Numbered from the stretch's first letter, positions 16,800 through 25,235 are shown. The stretch: 35,127 nucleotides of DNA from an uncultured Erysipelotrichaceae bacterium (GCA_902778375.1 CACYXJ010000019.1:1-35127), one strand, 5' to 3'. Notes: generated from the letters alone by a model not told the origin. Numbers and translations are program-made.

Positions 16800-17720
16800 T
16801 CAGCCAACCGTATTCAGAACAATTGCCCAAAGTGGCAGGACCGCGATCGAAAGCAATGTGCTGGAAACGACGATATCGGCTGCGAAACGCACGTCTGCAC
16901 CATACTGTTCCGCCAGAACTGCTGTGGTGCTGGCTGCCGGCATCGCCGCGAGCAGTACGGAAAGACCGGTCACAAGCGGGTCGATATGAACGATCAGGCA
17001 TGCGCCAAGAACAGCTGCCGGTATGATCAGCAGTCTCAGCAGGGCATATTTCATCGTCTCTTTTGTGATCATGGAAGAGAATCCGGACTCCGCCAGAATC
17101 ATTCCCAGAAAGATCATGATCAGAGGTGTCGAACAGCGGCCAAGACTTGTCAGTGTTCCGTCGATCATATCCGGAAGCGGAATCTGAAAGATCATCCGTA
17201 TCAGACCGATTGCAACGGCAATGATGCAGGGATGGGTAATGATCTTGCGCAGCGTTGTTTTCAGATCGGCTTTACCCTGGAAATAGGAAACACCGACAGA
17301 CCAGAGAACGATACGCACCGGGATCAGATAGATCTGTCCGTACAGCATACCGGTTTCACCATAGACACCTTCCGCCACGGCATTGCCGAGATAGCCGGCA
17401 TTGGAACAGACGGTCGCGAACTTGAGAGTGTTTTTCCGGTCTTCCGCGCCGTTTCTGTAAAGCAGTTCAGCCAGGATCATACAGAAAATATGAATGAATA
17501 CGGAAACGAGAATGATCTGCAGGAAGTCCTGCAGGACTTCTTTGCTTAACGGCATGTCGAAAGAAGCGATGATGTTGGCCGGCAGAAACAGGGAGATCAC
17601 GGCTTTGGAAAAGACGGACCGGTCCTTCGGTTTCAGGACATGGAAGCGGCAGAGACAATAGCCGGCTGCCATTTCGGCGAACATCAGAAACTGCAGATTG
17701 AACAGCTGCTTCAGATTCAT
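16800..17720 (-). CDS. AEC-family transporter (auxin efflux carrier type)
   Basis: 306 residues with about ten hydrophobic segments. The N-terminal half has LPANIIASF (compare LPALIF in the family) and FATVCSNAGYLGNAVAEGVYG, where the N-x-G-x-x-G element is the family's conserved polar break. The second half repeats the pattern with PLIMIFLGMILAE and AAMPAASTTAVLAEQYG. In bacteria this family carries organic acids such as malate or malonate, but the substrate cannot be read here. AAGGAG lies 8 bases before the start, and an extended -10 promoter (17744-17752) is upstream. Confidence 0.88.
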   Translation of the reverse strand: MNLKQLFNLQFLMFAEMAAGYCLCRFHVLKPKDRSVFSKAVISLFLPANIIASFDMPLSKEVLQDFLQIILVSVFIHIFCMILAELLYRNGAEDRKNTLKFATVCSNAGYLGNAVAEGVYGETGMLYGQIYLIPVRIVLWSVGVSYFQGKADLKTTLRKIITHPCIIAVAIGLIRMIFQIPLPDMIDGTLTSLGRCSTPLIMIFLGMILAESGFSSMITKETMKYALLRLLIIPAAVLGACLIVHIDPLVTGLSVLLAAMPAASTTAVLAEQYGADVRFAADIVVSSTLLSIAVLPLWAIVLNTVG

Positions 17721-17743
17721 AAAGAAAGCTCCTTATGAATGCT

Positions 17744-17752
17744 ATTGTAGCA
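17744..17752 (-). promoter_or_regulatory. Extended -10 promoter of the AEC carrier gene
   Basis: Minus strand TGCTACAAT (TGn plus TACAAT), 23 bases before the start codon. Confidence 0.5.
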
Positions 17753-17819
17753 AATGCTGGCAGGGTTAACGATGGGATGTTTCAAAACAATACAGAATCA
17801 AAATGTATACGACTGTTTT

Positions 17820-17848
17820 CGGACAAAACATGCCGGACAGGGTACAAT
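17820..17848 (+). promoter_or_regulatory. Promoter of the GH3/amidohydrolase operon
   Basis: CGGACA (4 of 6 to TTGACA) and TACAAT (5 of 6 to TATAAT), separated by 17 bases, about 61 bases before the GH3 start. Confidence 0.45.
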
Positions 17849-17909
17849 ATCAATAATGACAGCAGGTTTGTCTGTGAAAAATACCTGCTGAGTGGAAAGA
17901 CTACATCGT

Positions 17910-20261
17910 ATGGGAAAGTTGAAGAAAACACTGGGGAAAGCAGCCCAGAAAGTGATTGACGGGGTAATGGGCAACGGACTGATGCAGGAAGAAACATCCG
18001 CTTCGGGGACGAAGAACATTACCGAAGGTTTTGATCAGCTGATCCGTCAGGCAGGTGCGGAAAGCTGCGTATTGCTGAAGAATGACGGCGTGCTGCCGCT
18101 GGATCCGAAAAAGGAAATCGCCGTATTCGGCCGCTGCCAGTTCGACTGGTTTTTTGTCGGCTACGGATCAGGCGGAGATGTCCATGCGCCGTATACGGTC
18201 AACCTGGTTGACGGTCTTTACCAAGCTGGATTCCGTCTGAATCCGTATATTCTTAACAGCTACAATATCTGGACGCACGAAGGCGGTCATAAAGCCGACG
18301 ATGGCTGGTGGGGACACTGGCCGACACACCATCCGGAAATGCGGCTGTCTGAAGAACTCATTCAGAACGCCCGGAAAACATGCGATACAGCTGTTGTTGT
18401 CATCGGCAGGGCGGCCGGTGAGGACAGGGAAAACTCTCTTACCAAAGGAAGCTACTATCTGACAGATGAAGAGATGGAGATGCTGGACAAGGTGACATCT
18501 GTCTTTGCGAAAACAGCTGTTCTTCTCAACATCGGCAATGTCATCGACATGGCCTGGACAAGTCAGTATGAAGAGAAAATCAGTGCTTTGATGATCGTCT
18601 GGCAGGGCGGCATGGAAAGCGGCAATGCTGTCGCCGACGTGCTTTGCGGAAAGACATCGCCAAGCGGCAGACTGAGTGACACGATCGCTGTAAATTATGA
18701 AGATTATTCCAGCAGCGATAATTTCGGTCATAAGGAATTCAACGAATACAAAGAAGGTATCTATGTCGGTTACCGTCACTTCGACAGGTATCCGGAAAAG
18801 GTACTGTATCCTTTCGGATACGGTCTGAGTTATTCTGAGTTCACCGTCAATCCGGTTTCCCTTGCCCGCAAAGACAATAAAACTGTAATCAGAGCGGAAG
18901 TTGTCAATAGCGGAACACATTCCGGAAAGAAAGCTGTTCTGATCTGGTGTTTACTGCCGGAAGGAAGAATTGACAAACCGCGGCGGGTTCTGGCGGCTTT
19001 CGCAAAGACAAAAGAACTGAAACCGCAGGAAAGCGAGATTCTGGAATTCATTGCGGATGATAAATCACTGGCTTCCTACGATGAAAGCGAACATGCTTTC
19101 GTTCTGGAAGAAGGGGAATACATCTTCCATGCGGAGGATATACCGGCCGGGTCTTTCCACATCGAAGAAAGAGAAACAATTGAACAGTGCGAACCGCTGC
19201 TGAATGACAGCACCGCTTTACGTAAAAGAATTCTGGAAAGAATGCCGGCGGAACTGCCGGAGAACCATAATGCGATCACGTTTGAAGATGTGATCGAAGG
19301 AAAGGCGACTCTGGAAGAGTTTATCGGAACTTTGAGTGACAGGGATCTTGAAGCACTCACACGTGGACACGGCATGATGAGCAGCGTGCTTGGCACGCCC
19401 GGCAACGCCGGAGTGTTCGGCGGAGTGACACCAAGTCTGAAGAGGAAAGGTGTGCCGGCGATTTCCACTGCCGACGGTCCGTCCGGGCTGCGGCTGCAGA
19501 AATACTGCGCGCTGATTCCCTGCGGAACAGCACTTGCCTGTACCTGGGATACGGAACTGATCGAACAGATCGGTGCCAAAACTGCCGAAGAGATGATCCG
19601 CTGCGATGTGGACGTGGTTCTGGCACCGGGCATGAACATTCACCGCAATCCGCTTTGCGGCAGAAACTTCGAATACTATTCCGAAGATCCGCTGCTTTCC
19701 GGAAAGATCGCGGCAGCCTTTATCAAAGGGGTTCAGAGCAAAGGAAAAGCCGCCTGTCCCAAACACTTCGCCTGCAACAACCAGGAGACAAGACGCAATA
19801 CCCATGATTCGCGGCTGGATGAAAGAACCCTGCGGGAAATCTATCTGCGCAATTTCGAGATTGCCGTGAGAGAGGCAAAGCCGCTTACGATCATGACTTC
19901 CTACAACAAGGTCAACGGGGTATGGAGTCATTACAATTACGATCTGGTAACGACAGTCCTGCGCGGAGAATGGGGATATGACGGCTGTGTGATCACTGAC
20001 TGGTGGATGCGCAGGGCAAGCAGTCCCGAATTTCCGGAACTGAGAAACAACGCATACCGGGTGCGGGCCCAGGTCGATGTGCTGATGCCGGGCGATATGA
20101 GACATACCGCCAGGAAATACAAGCCGGACCGCAGCCTTCTGAAAACATTCGGAAAGGAAAACGGCATTACCAGAGGCGAACTGCAGCGGACTGCCGCCAA
20201 CGTCCTTCGTCTGGCTGTGCGGTTAAACAGAAAAACAAAAACGAAAGAGGAAACATTATGA
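17910..20261 (+). CDS. Glycoside hydrolase family 3 (beta-glucosidase-like), swapped domain order
   Basis: 783 residues from ATG 17910 (GTGGAAAG upstream; a GTG at 17892 is in frame but has no ribosome site). The usual GH3 order is reversed: residues about 30-290 are the alpha/beta C-domain (ESCVLLKNDGVLPL, VVVIGRAAGEDREN, LCGKTSPSGRLSDT), 300-400 the Fn3-like block beginning YPFGYGLSYSEFTV, and about 450-783 the TIM barrel. The nucleophile is D697 in GCVITDWW, with KHFACNNQE as the conserved KHF block. No signal peptide, so it acts inside the cell on imported oligosaccharides. This order is known from rumen bacteria such as Butyrivibrio. It overlaps the next gene by 4 bases (ATGA). Confidence 0.92.
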   Translation: MGKLKKTLGKAAQKVIDGVMGNGLMQEETSASGTKNITEGFDQLIRQAGAESCVLLKNDGVLPLDPKKEIAVFGRCQFDWFFVGYGSGGDVHAPYTVNLVDGLYQAGFRLNPYILNSYNIWTHEGGHKADDGWWGHWPTHHPEMRLSEELIQNARKTCDTAVVVIGRAAGEDRENSLTKGSYYLTDEEMEMLDKVTSVFAKTAVLLNIGNVIDMAWTSQYEEKISALMIVWQGGMESGNAVADVLCGKTSPSGRLSDTIAVNYEDYSSSDNFGHKEFNEYKEGIYVGYRHFDRYPEKVLYPFGYGLSYSEFTVNPVSLARKDNKTVIRAEVVNSGTHSGKKAVLIWCLLPEGRIDKPRRVLAAFAKTKELKPQESEILEFIADDKSLASYDESEHAFVLEEGEYIFHAEDIPAGSFHIEERETIEQCEPLLNDSTALRKRILERMPAELPENHNAITFEDVIEGKATLEEFIGTLSDRDLEALTRGHGMMSSVLGTPGNAGVFGGVTPSLKRKGVPAISTADGPSGLRLQKYCALIPCGTALACTWDTELIEQIGAKTAEEMIRCDVDVVLAPGMNIHRNPLCGRNFEYYSEDPLLSGKIAAAFIKGVQSKGKAACPKHFACNNQETRRNTHDSRLDERTLREIYLRNFEIAVREAKPLTIMTSYNKVNGVWSHYNYDLVTTVLRGEWGYDGCVITDWWMRRASSPEFPELRNNAYRVRAQVDVLMPGDMRHTARKYKPDRSLLKTFGKENGITRGELQRTAANVLRLAVRLNRKTKTKEETL

Positions 20262-21526
20262 GCAGACTGACAATACTGATCTGCGGCAAGTTGTATGACG
20301 GTGTACATGACGAACTGCAGGAAAACAAACGGATCTTTATCCGTAACGGGAAAATCGAAGAGATCACGGAAAGTACAGAAATACCGGAAGGGGCGGACGT
20401 AATCGACCTTTCCAATACTACGGTGACACCGGGTATGATCGATGCCCATGTGCATATGGACTACCGCGACTGGCATAATATCCGCCAGGAGGTCTACCAT
20501 ACCTCGGAAGAAATGAAGACACTGGCAGTTCTCAGGTGTGCCCAGAAAGCATTGTCGCACGGTTTTACCAGTGTCCGTCATATGGGCAATATCAACGCCG
20601 TCGGCTACGGTGTCATCGATGTCCGCAACGCCATCAACGAAGGCATGTTCACTGGTGCGAGGATCATCTGCGCACCGATGTCATTATGCACGCCGGGATC
20701 GCACGGCGACGCCTCGCAGAGCTATGCCGGCAATTTCCGGGCTGCTTCATTGCTGCAGGCAATGAAACCGGTCTGCGGCAGCGGCAGCGACTTCTTCGTC
20801 AACGCTGTCAGGGAACAGGTCAAATACGGTGCCGACTTCATCAAGATCATGGCTACAGGCGGCTTTTTCACACCGAACGACACACCGCTGCAGAAACAGA
20901 TGAATGATGCCGAACTGGAAGCTGTCATCCGTACCGCCCACGAACTCGGCACGACCGTGACCGCCCATGTCTATGCGCCGGATATGATGAAGACGATGCT
21001 GGAGATGGGAATCGACGGCTGCGAACACGGTTCGCTCATGGATGAGGAAACTGCGCAGCTGTTTGTCGACAAGGGAGCCTATCTCGTACCGACCTTCTGT
21101 CCGTACGATGAAGCGGTGCACTATGATCCGGAAAAACTGAAGGACAAACAGCCGGAATTCAGGGCCAAGCTGGAACTGTACAAAGACCGTCTGATCGCCG
21201 GCAGGAAAGTCATTGTCGGCAGTAAGATCAAACTGGGATATGGCACCGATTTTGTAGCCAACCACCAGAACTATGACAGCGGCTGGGAATATGATGCCTG
21301 GATGCGCAGCGGCATGGAACCGTTCCGCATCCTCAAAGCAGCCACGAAGACCAATGCCGAAATCCTTGGTATCGATGCTTTCACCGGCACGATCGAAAAG
21401 GGCAAGAATGCGGACATTTCCGCTTGGAAAAGGGATCTTCTGAATGATTCCAAAGCGCTTCTTGACTGTGCCTTTGTCATGAAGGACGGCATTGTCTATC
21501 CGACGGAACCCAGCAGCGACCTCTAA
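20258..21526 (+). CDS. Amidohydrolase, imidazolonepropionase/prolidase-like
   Basis: 422 residues from ATG 20258. The open frame continues upstream into the GH3 gene, but AAAGAGG and the ATGA junction fix the start. Amidohydrolase metal centre: HxH in DAHVHMD, Lys in FIKIMATGG (the probable carboxylated bridge), His in TAHVYAP, His in CEHGS and Asp in GYGTDF. The overall order matches the group that contains imidazolonepropionase-like enzymes and Xaa-Pro or Xaa-Arg dipeptidases. The substrate is not predictable. Translational coupling with an intracellular GH3 enzyme is unusual and might point to an N-acyl or peptidyl sugar conjugate. Confidence 0.85.
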   Translation: MSRLTILICGKLYDGVHDELQENKRIFIRNGKIEEITESTEIPEGADVIDLSNTTVTPGMIDAHVHMDYRDWHNIRQEVYHTSEEMKTLAVLRCAQKALSHGFTSVRHMGNINAVGYGVIDVRNAINEGMFTGARIICAPMSLCTPGSHGDASQSYAGNFRAASLLQAMKPVCGSGSDFFVNAVREQVKYGADFIKIMATGGFFTPNDTPLQKQMNDAELEAVIRTAHELGTTVTAHVYAPDMMKTMLEMGIDGCEHGSLMDEETAQLFVDKGAYLVPTFCPYDEAVHYDPEKLKDKQPEFRAKLELYKDRLIAGRKVIVGSKIKLGYGTDFVANHQNYDSGWEYDAWMRSGMEPFRILKAATKTNAEILGIDAFTGTIEKGKNADISAWKRDLLNDSKALLDCAFVMKDGIVYPTEPSSDL

Positions 21527-21556
21527 AAAAAACAGACCTCAGTGAGGTCTGTTTTT
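21527..21556. terminator. Bidirectional terminator between the amidohydrolase and sirtuin genes
   Basis: Stem CAGACCTC / GAGGTCTG, loop AGT, extended by A and T runs on either side. Confidence 0.85.
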
Positions 21557-21566
21557 ACTTGGTCTG

Positions 21567-22562
21567 TCAGCTGTGAAGGAGATCAATGATTTCTCTGATA
21601 TCACCGTTGATCAGGATTGCCTTGTCCTTCAGTTCCGAGGGGCAGAATGCTTCACCGTAATTGATGCAGGCATAGACAGCATCGGGATTGTCGTCTGCCA
21701 TCTGCCAGAAGGGATATTTGATAATGACCGGGGTATTGGATCCGATCCCGAGTTCCAGATACAGAACTTTTCCTTTTGTGTGATTCTCCAGGAATTGACC
21801 ATAGGCATGCGAGGCTTTCTGCCAGCCTTCATCTTCCGCGAAATTGTCATCAGCCCGCAGATTGGTAGTCATTGGTTTTCCGTCGTCCGGACAATACGGA
21901 ATCAGTTCAGAAGTCACCTTCATGGAAACCGACCGGTCTTCGGGAACGATCAGCGTGTTGTCTTCGGCAATCGTAAATCCCTGTGAAAGTACCATTTTAC
22001 GGATGATCTCCTCATTGTCGTATGTCTTTCCGTAAGATGCCCCGTCAGGATCGCTACTCTGAAAAAGGCCGTAGTCACCCTGCGTATAAAACAGACGGGT
22101 CTTATCAAAGCCGCTTCTCTGAAAACAGTGATCCACGTTTGTCGTGATGACAAAGTAATCCTTGTCCTTGACCAGCTCCAGCAGTCTTTCATACAGACCG
22201 GAAGGAATCGGCGCATAGCGGTTGATCCAGATATAGCGGGACCAGAATCCCCAGAATTCCTCCATCGTGGAATAGGGGTAGAATCCGCCGGAATACATAT
22301 CGGTGAAATGATACTTCGCAATGAAATCAAAGAAGTACTTTTCGAACCGTTCGCCGGTATAGATATATCCGGCCGCCGTGGAAAGACCCGCTCCGGCACC
22401 GATCACAACCGCATCGGCATTCTGCATGGCGTCTTTCAGTTGTAATACAGCTTCGCGGCTGTCATCTTCTGCCCGTACTGCGCTGCCGCTGAATCCGCGC
22501 ACTGCTTTCAGACCGTCGTGGATCGACTGACGGTATCCGTCTTTATAAAAGTATCTTTTCAT
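21567..22562 (-). CDS. SirTM-type sirtuin, predicted protein ADP-ribosyltransferase
   Basis: 331 residues from ATG 22562. The NAD-binding start GAGAGLSTAAGY and the TTNVDHCFQRSGF block (N142, D144) mark a sirtuin. Ordinary deacylases have His in an ELHG motif next; here the equivalent is YTQGDYG, with Gln161. That replacement is a hallmark of class M (SirTM) sirtuins, which ADP-ribosylate proteins. The zinc-ribbon cysteines are almost all gone (only IPYCPDDGKPM remains). It overlaps the macrodomain gene by 20 bases, the gene pair known for SirTM loci. In Staphylococcus and Streptococcus the locus also has GcvH-L and LplA2 lipoylation genes; none are here. Confidence 0.88.
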   Translation of the reverse strand: MKRYFYKDGYRQSIHDGLKAVRGFSGSAVRAEDDSREAVLQLKDAMQNADAVVIGAGAGLSTAAGYIYTGERFEKYFFDFIAKYHFTDMYSGGFYPYSTMEEFWGFWSRYIWINRYAPIPSGLYERLLELVKDKDYFVITTNVDHCFQRSGFDKTRLFYTQGDYGLFQSSDPDGASYGKTYDNEEIIRKMVLSQGFTIAEDNTLIVPEDRSVSMKVTSELIPYCPDDGKPMTTNLRADDNFAEDEGWQKASHAYGQFLENHTKGKVLYLELGIGSNTPVIIKYPFWQMADDNPDAVYACINYGEAFCPSELKDKAILINGDIREIIDLLHS

Positions 22563-23364
22563 AGCAGTATTTATCCTCATCTCCGAAAACATTGAACACG
22601 ATTTTTTCCATCGTGTCCGGATGATCAGTCAGCCACTGAATGACTGACGAAACGGCAATTTCCGCAGCCCGCTTTTTCGGGAAGCGGAAAACGCCGGTGG
22701 AAAGACAGCAGAAGGCAACTGTCTTCAGTCCGTTTGCATGACACAGGTCCAGTGTGTTCGCATAACAGGCTGCCAGATCTTCCTCCAGTTCTTTCGTCAG
22801 CCGGTCTTTTACGATCGGTCCGACGATGTGAATGACTTTCCCGGCCGGAAGATTATAACCGTCTGTCAGCATCGGCACGGCAACCGGCTGTTCGTAATCG
22901 TTCCCGTGAAGAGCGCGCAGTTTCCGCATTTCCTGATTGCAGGCTGCCCGCAGCTGGATGCCGGCATAGGTATGGATGCAGTTGTCGATGCATGTGTGCA
23001 TGGGAATGAAGCAGCCCAGCATCTGGGAATTGGCGGCGTTGACAATCGCATCCAGTTCCAGTCTGGTGATATCTCCCTGCCAGATAGCAAGTGTATCCGC
23101 AAAGGGGACATCACTGCCGGAAGCAGAAACTGTTCTGATGTCTGATGCACCGACAATGCCGTTTTCACGGTTCCTCTGGCGCAGATAATCATCCTGTATT
23201 CCCAGGACTTCCGGGTCCATGGGTTTCGGCATGCGGATATTCATCAGCGACCGCAGCAGAACTTTATTCTGCTTTTCATCTCCCGATGGCTGCAGATGGC
23301 TGTATTCTTCAGAATCGCTGATAAATGCCTTTACAAGATAGTTCAGCCGTTCTTTCTGTTCCAT
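22543..23364 (-). CDS. Zinc-type macrodomain protein, ADP-ribosyl hydrolase partner of SirTM
   Basis: 273 residues; AGGAGGAAGAAT before ATG 23364 fixes the start over a longer frame. The first 90 residues are an extra helical N-terminal region, then the macrodomain: WQGDITRLELDAIVNAANS (NAAN at 109-112), the insert MLGCFIPMHTCIDNCIH whose C118, H123 and C125 are likely zinc ligands, and the second loop LSTGVFRFPKKRAAEIA. SirTM-linked macrodomains remove the ADP-ribose that the sirtuin adds. Gene order is macrodomain first, sirtuin second, overlapping by 20 bases. Confidence 0.9.
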   Translation of the reverse strand: MEQKERLNYLVKAFISDSEEYSHLQPSGDEKQNKVLLRSLMNIRMPKPMDPEVLGIQDDYLRQRNRENGIVGASDIRTVSASGSDVPFADTLAIWQGDITRLELDAIVNAANSQMLGCFIPMHTCIDNCIHTYAGIQLRAACNQEMRKLRALHGNDYEQPVAVPMLTDGYNLPAGKVIHIVGPIVKDRLTKELEEDLAACYANTLDLCHANGLKTVAFCCLSTGVFRFPKKRAAEIAVSSVIQWLTDHPDTMEKIVFNVFGDEDKYCYEKILL

Positions 23365-23380
23365 ATTCTTCCTCCTATAC

Positions 23381-23409
23381 AAAATGCAGATGTCCGGGAC
23401 ACCTGCATT
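23381..23409 (-). terminator. Hairpin between HxlR remnant and macrodomain gene
   Basis: Stem AATGCAG-x-TGTC / GACA-x-CTGCATT with loop CGG and one mismatch. On the minus strand it is followed by a short T run (ATTTTGTA), so it may partly separate the regulator from the macrodomain/sirtuin operon. Confidence 0.55.
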
Positions 23410-23410
23410 A

Positions 23411-23727
23411 TTATTCCGCATTGCTGTATTTTTCTCCATAACCTTTCATCGCTTCGATAATCGGTCTGAGATCCTCTCCTTTGGTCGTCAGAGTATATTC
23501 GACCCGGGGCGGAACTTCCGGATAAATCCGGCGGTTCAGGAGCCCGTCTTCTTCCATATCCCGCAGGTTCTCAGTCAGCACTTTGGGAGAAACACCGATC
23601 ACAGCACGACGAAGTTCATTATACCGCTTCGTTCGGTCAACAGTTCTCTCAGAATCAAAGGTTTCCATCTGTTTCCCAGCAATGATGCGGTATATTCCGT
23701 AGGACACTCTACATGTGTTTTGATCAT
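23411..23727 (-). pseudogene. HxlR-family transcriptional regulator, frameshifted
   Basis: The start MIKTHVECPTEYTASLLG (ATG 23727, AGAGAGG upstream) and the stop at 23411 are 317 bases apart, one short of a 105-codon plus stop gene, the normal HxlR size. The first frame gives GNRWKPLILRELLTER, then runs into a stop; the second frame gives TKRYNELRRAVIGVSPKVL and the wing PRVEYTLTTKGEDL. The two join around 23630-23637, so one base is missing. C8 occupies the N-terminal cysteine position used by redox-sensing relatives such as YodB. It could have controlled the macrodomain/sirtuin genes. A sequencing error cannot be excluded. Confidence 0.85.
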
Positions 23728-23746
23728 ATTCTGCCTCTCTGTATTC

Positions 23747-23755
23747 ATTATATCA
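23747..23755 (-). promoter_or_regulatory. Extended -10 promoter of the HxlR gene
   Basis: Minus strand TGATATAAT (TGn plus perfect TATAAT), 19 bases before the start codon. Confidence 0.55.
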
Positions 23756-24028
23756 TTGCCTGCAAGGGGGATACTGATATCTGAGAGATACCGGACAGAC
23801 AGGAGCGCCACCGGACGGATTGACCGGGCTTTCCTGTTTTAAATGCTTCACTGTAAAGTATAGGTTTATTATGCTGACTCCTTCGCAACTGTGTACAAAT
23901 GTTAATGCCCGGTTTATTCATTCTCTCTCTCCTCTCATCAATACATTCTTATATGCTATTTTATCGGTGGGAAAAGGAAAAAAAAGTATGCACTTTAAAG
24001 TGGCATACTTTCCTTTTGGTAACAATTG
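23756..24028. other. Non-coding stretch before the island
   Basis: No convincing gene. A short open frame at 23820-24029 lacks a ribosome site and family features. The main structure is the strong hairpin at 23983-24011, described separately. The sequence becomes AT-rich from about 23.85 kb. Confidence 0.5.
23978..24011 (-). terminator. Strong minus-strand terminator, probably the ancestral guaA terminator
   Basis: Stem AAAGTATGC / GCATACTTT with the palindromic ACTTTAAAGT inside, and on the minus strand a run of eight T (23985-23978). No minus-strand gene now lies directly upstream of it. The nearest is guaA, 3 kb away across the island, which fits an insertion between guaA and its terminator. 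Confidence 0.7.
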
Positions 24029-24118
24029 AAGGTCTGGTTATGAATCGTATTAATGCTAGTATCACCACAGGATAATTCTATTTCCATGAAACAGGATAAT
24101 CGGGGGTGCAGGGGGATA
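24029..24118 (+). repeat. 90-bp direct repeat, left copy
   Basis: Identical base for base to 26895-26984. Inside it, ACAGGATAAT occurs twice, 24 bases apart (24067 and 24091), and the end is G-rich (CGGGGGTGCAGGGGG). Candidate attachment site. Confidence 0.9.
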
Positions 24119-24213
24119 TAGTGAATAATTCAACCTTGCGGATTCATTCTAACATAAACACTTTTGTTTTTGGATTCATTCATCACCACTCATCACCACA
24201 GGGGGGGTGAATC

Positions 24214-24242
24214 TTGAAGCTACTTTTTACTTTTTTTATAAT
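24214..24242 (+). promoter_or_regulatory. Promoter of the island lipoprotein gene
   Basis: TTGAAG (24214-24219) and TATAAT (24237-24242) with a 17-base spacer. AGGAG follows 12 bases later and the start codon 23 bases later. Confidence 0.65.
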
Positions 24243-24264
24243 AAATATAAAACAGGAGAATAAT

Positions 24265-24996
24265 ATGAAAAGGATAATAACATCTGCGTTAGCTGTCATA
24301 ATGGCAACAGCTTTATTTGGCTGTGGCTCATCTTCAGGAGAAACCGCATCTGATGCAGAAATGAACGAAACATCAAAAGAGCCAGAAATTAAAGAAGTAG
24401 AAATTACACTGGACAATTGGCAGGATTATTTTGAGTATGATTATATTCCTGTTGAAACAGAAGCTAAACCAGGTGATGCAGTTAGGGAAGAAGATCTCGG
24501 AAAACCAATTACAACCGGATATGATTTGGTGCTGAAGTTAAAAGATGAATATAAAGACAAATTAAGTACAGATGAAATATCGGTTATTAATTTTGCGTGC
24601 ATTATAGATGTTTATAAAGTGCGAGCTTCATTTGACGGGAAAACAATCGAATTCGGAGAAATAATACCTTATGACAGTCCTGAATGGGAAGATTATAATC
24701 ATGAAGTAATTACTAGAGATAATATGTTTGATGAGAGTCTATACCCTAACTTTGATTTTGCAATTACTGATGATGATACGATGGTTCAAAGAAGAACTAT
24801 TGATAAGCAAACATACTCTACGGAGGATATTGTTAATGGTATGAAAGTCAGATTTTTCTATTTATTGCGAAAGTATGAGCGTTTATCAGATGGAGGAATA
24901 GAAACAAGTCTGGACAATGATGTAATTTTTGCTGCATACGCAGCGCGAAGTATCGAATGGACTCAGTTTGAAGGGAAAATATTTATCTACGAATAG
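24265..24996 (+). CDS. Island-encoded lipoprotein, unknown function
   Basis: 243 residues. Signal MKRIITSALAVIMATALFGC with lipobox LFGC (C20) and a Gly/Ser run, then an acidic Glu/Ser/Thr linker to about residue 45. The globular part (46-243) has no motif I recognise; it is rich in Asp, Glu, Tyr and Ile. AGGAG is 6 bases upstream of the ATG. Codon use is AT-rich, unlike core neighbours, supporting transfer. It is followed by its own terminator, so it is a separate unit from the HTH pair. Surface-exposed function, possibly ligand binding, but nothing specific can be claimed. Confidence 0.8.
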   Translation: MKRIITSALAVIMATALFGCGSSSGETASDAEMNETSKEPEIKEVEITLDNWQDYFEYDYIPVETEAKPGDAVREEDLGKPITTGYDLVLKLKDEYKDKLSTDEISVINFACIIDVYKVRASFDGKTIEFGEIIPYDSPEWEDYNHEVITRDNMFDESLYPNFDFAITDDDTMVQRRTIDKQTYSTEDIVNGMKVRFFYLLRKYERLSDGGIETSLDNDVIFAAYAARSIEWTQFEGKIFIYE

Positions 24997-25044
24997 AAGC
25001 TAAAGATATTGACGCACAAGTGTGGTAATAAGGAATACCGTATC

Positions 25045-25075
25045 AACCGATCGGCATTATGACGATCGGTTTTTG
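25045..25075 (+). terminator. Rho-independent terminator after the island lipoprotein gene
   Basis: Stem AACCGATCG / CGATCGGTT with loop GCATTATGA, followed by TTTG. Confidence 0.85.
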
Positions 25076-25159
25076 TCTTTGCGCTATATCACCACGGATG
25101 CAAAGCATTAGCGATAAGATGATTTCAATGTAAATTGTGTGAGCATGCTAGGGATATAA

Positions 25160-25204
25160 GTCATATATGACGTGTCAAATATGACCGTTTAAATATTATA
25201 TGAC
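25160..25204. promoter_or_regulatory. Tandem palindromes upstream of the HTH gene, candidate autoregulatory operators
   Basis: GTCATATATGAC (25160-25171) is a perfect 12-bp palindrome. GTCAAATATGAC (25174-25185) is a near copy starting 14 bases later, and a half site TATGAC follows at 25199-25204. A possible -10 box TATAGT is at 25211. Such arrays are typical for XRE repressors controlling their own operon. Confidence 0.6.
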
Positions 25205-25235
25205 TTGTTTTATAGTGTGGGTGGAGGCTGATACT

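Noticed and set aside
20003..20257. 85-codon N-terminal extension of the amidohydrolase
   Set aside because: It is out-of-frame GH3 coding sequence; the domain begins at ATG 20258 with its own ribosome site.
21567..22562. Reading the sirtuin as an ordinary NAD-dependent deacylase
   Set aside because: The catalytic His and zinc cysteines are missing and the partner is a macrodomain protein, which fits SirTM better.
23820..24029. 69-codon open frame left of the island
   Set aside because: No ribosome site, and its 3' part is a terminator hairpin.
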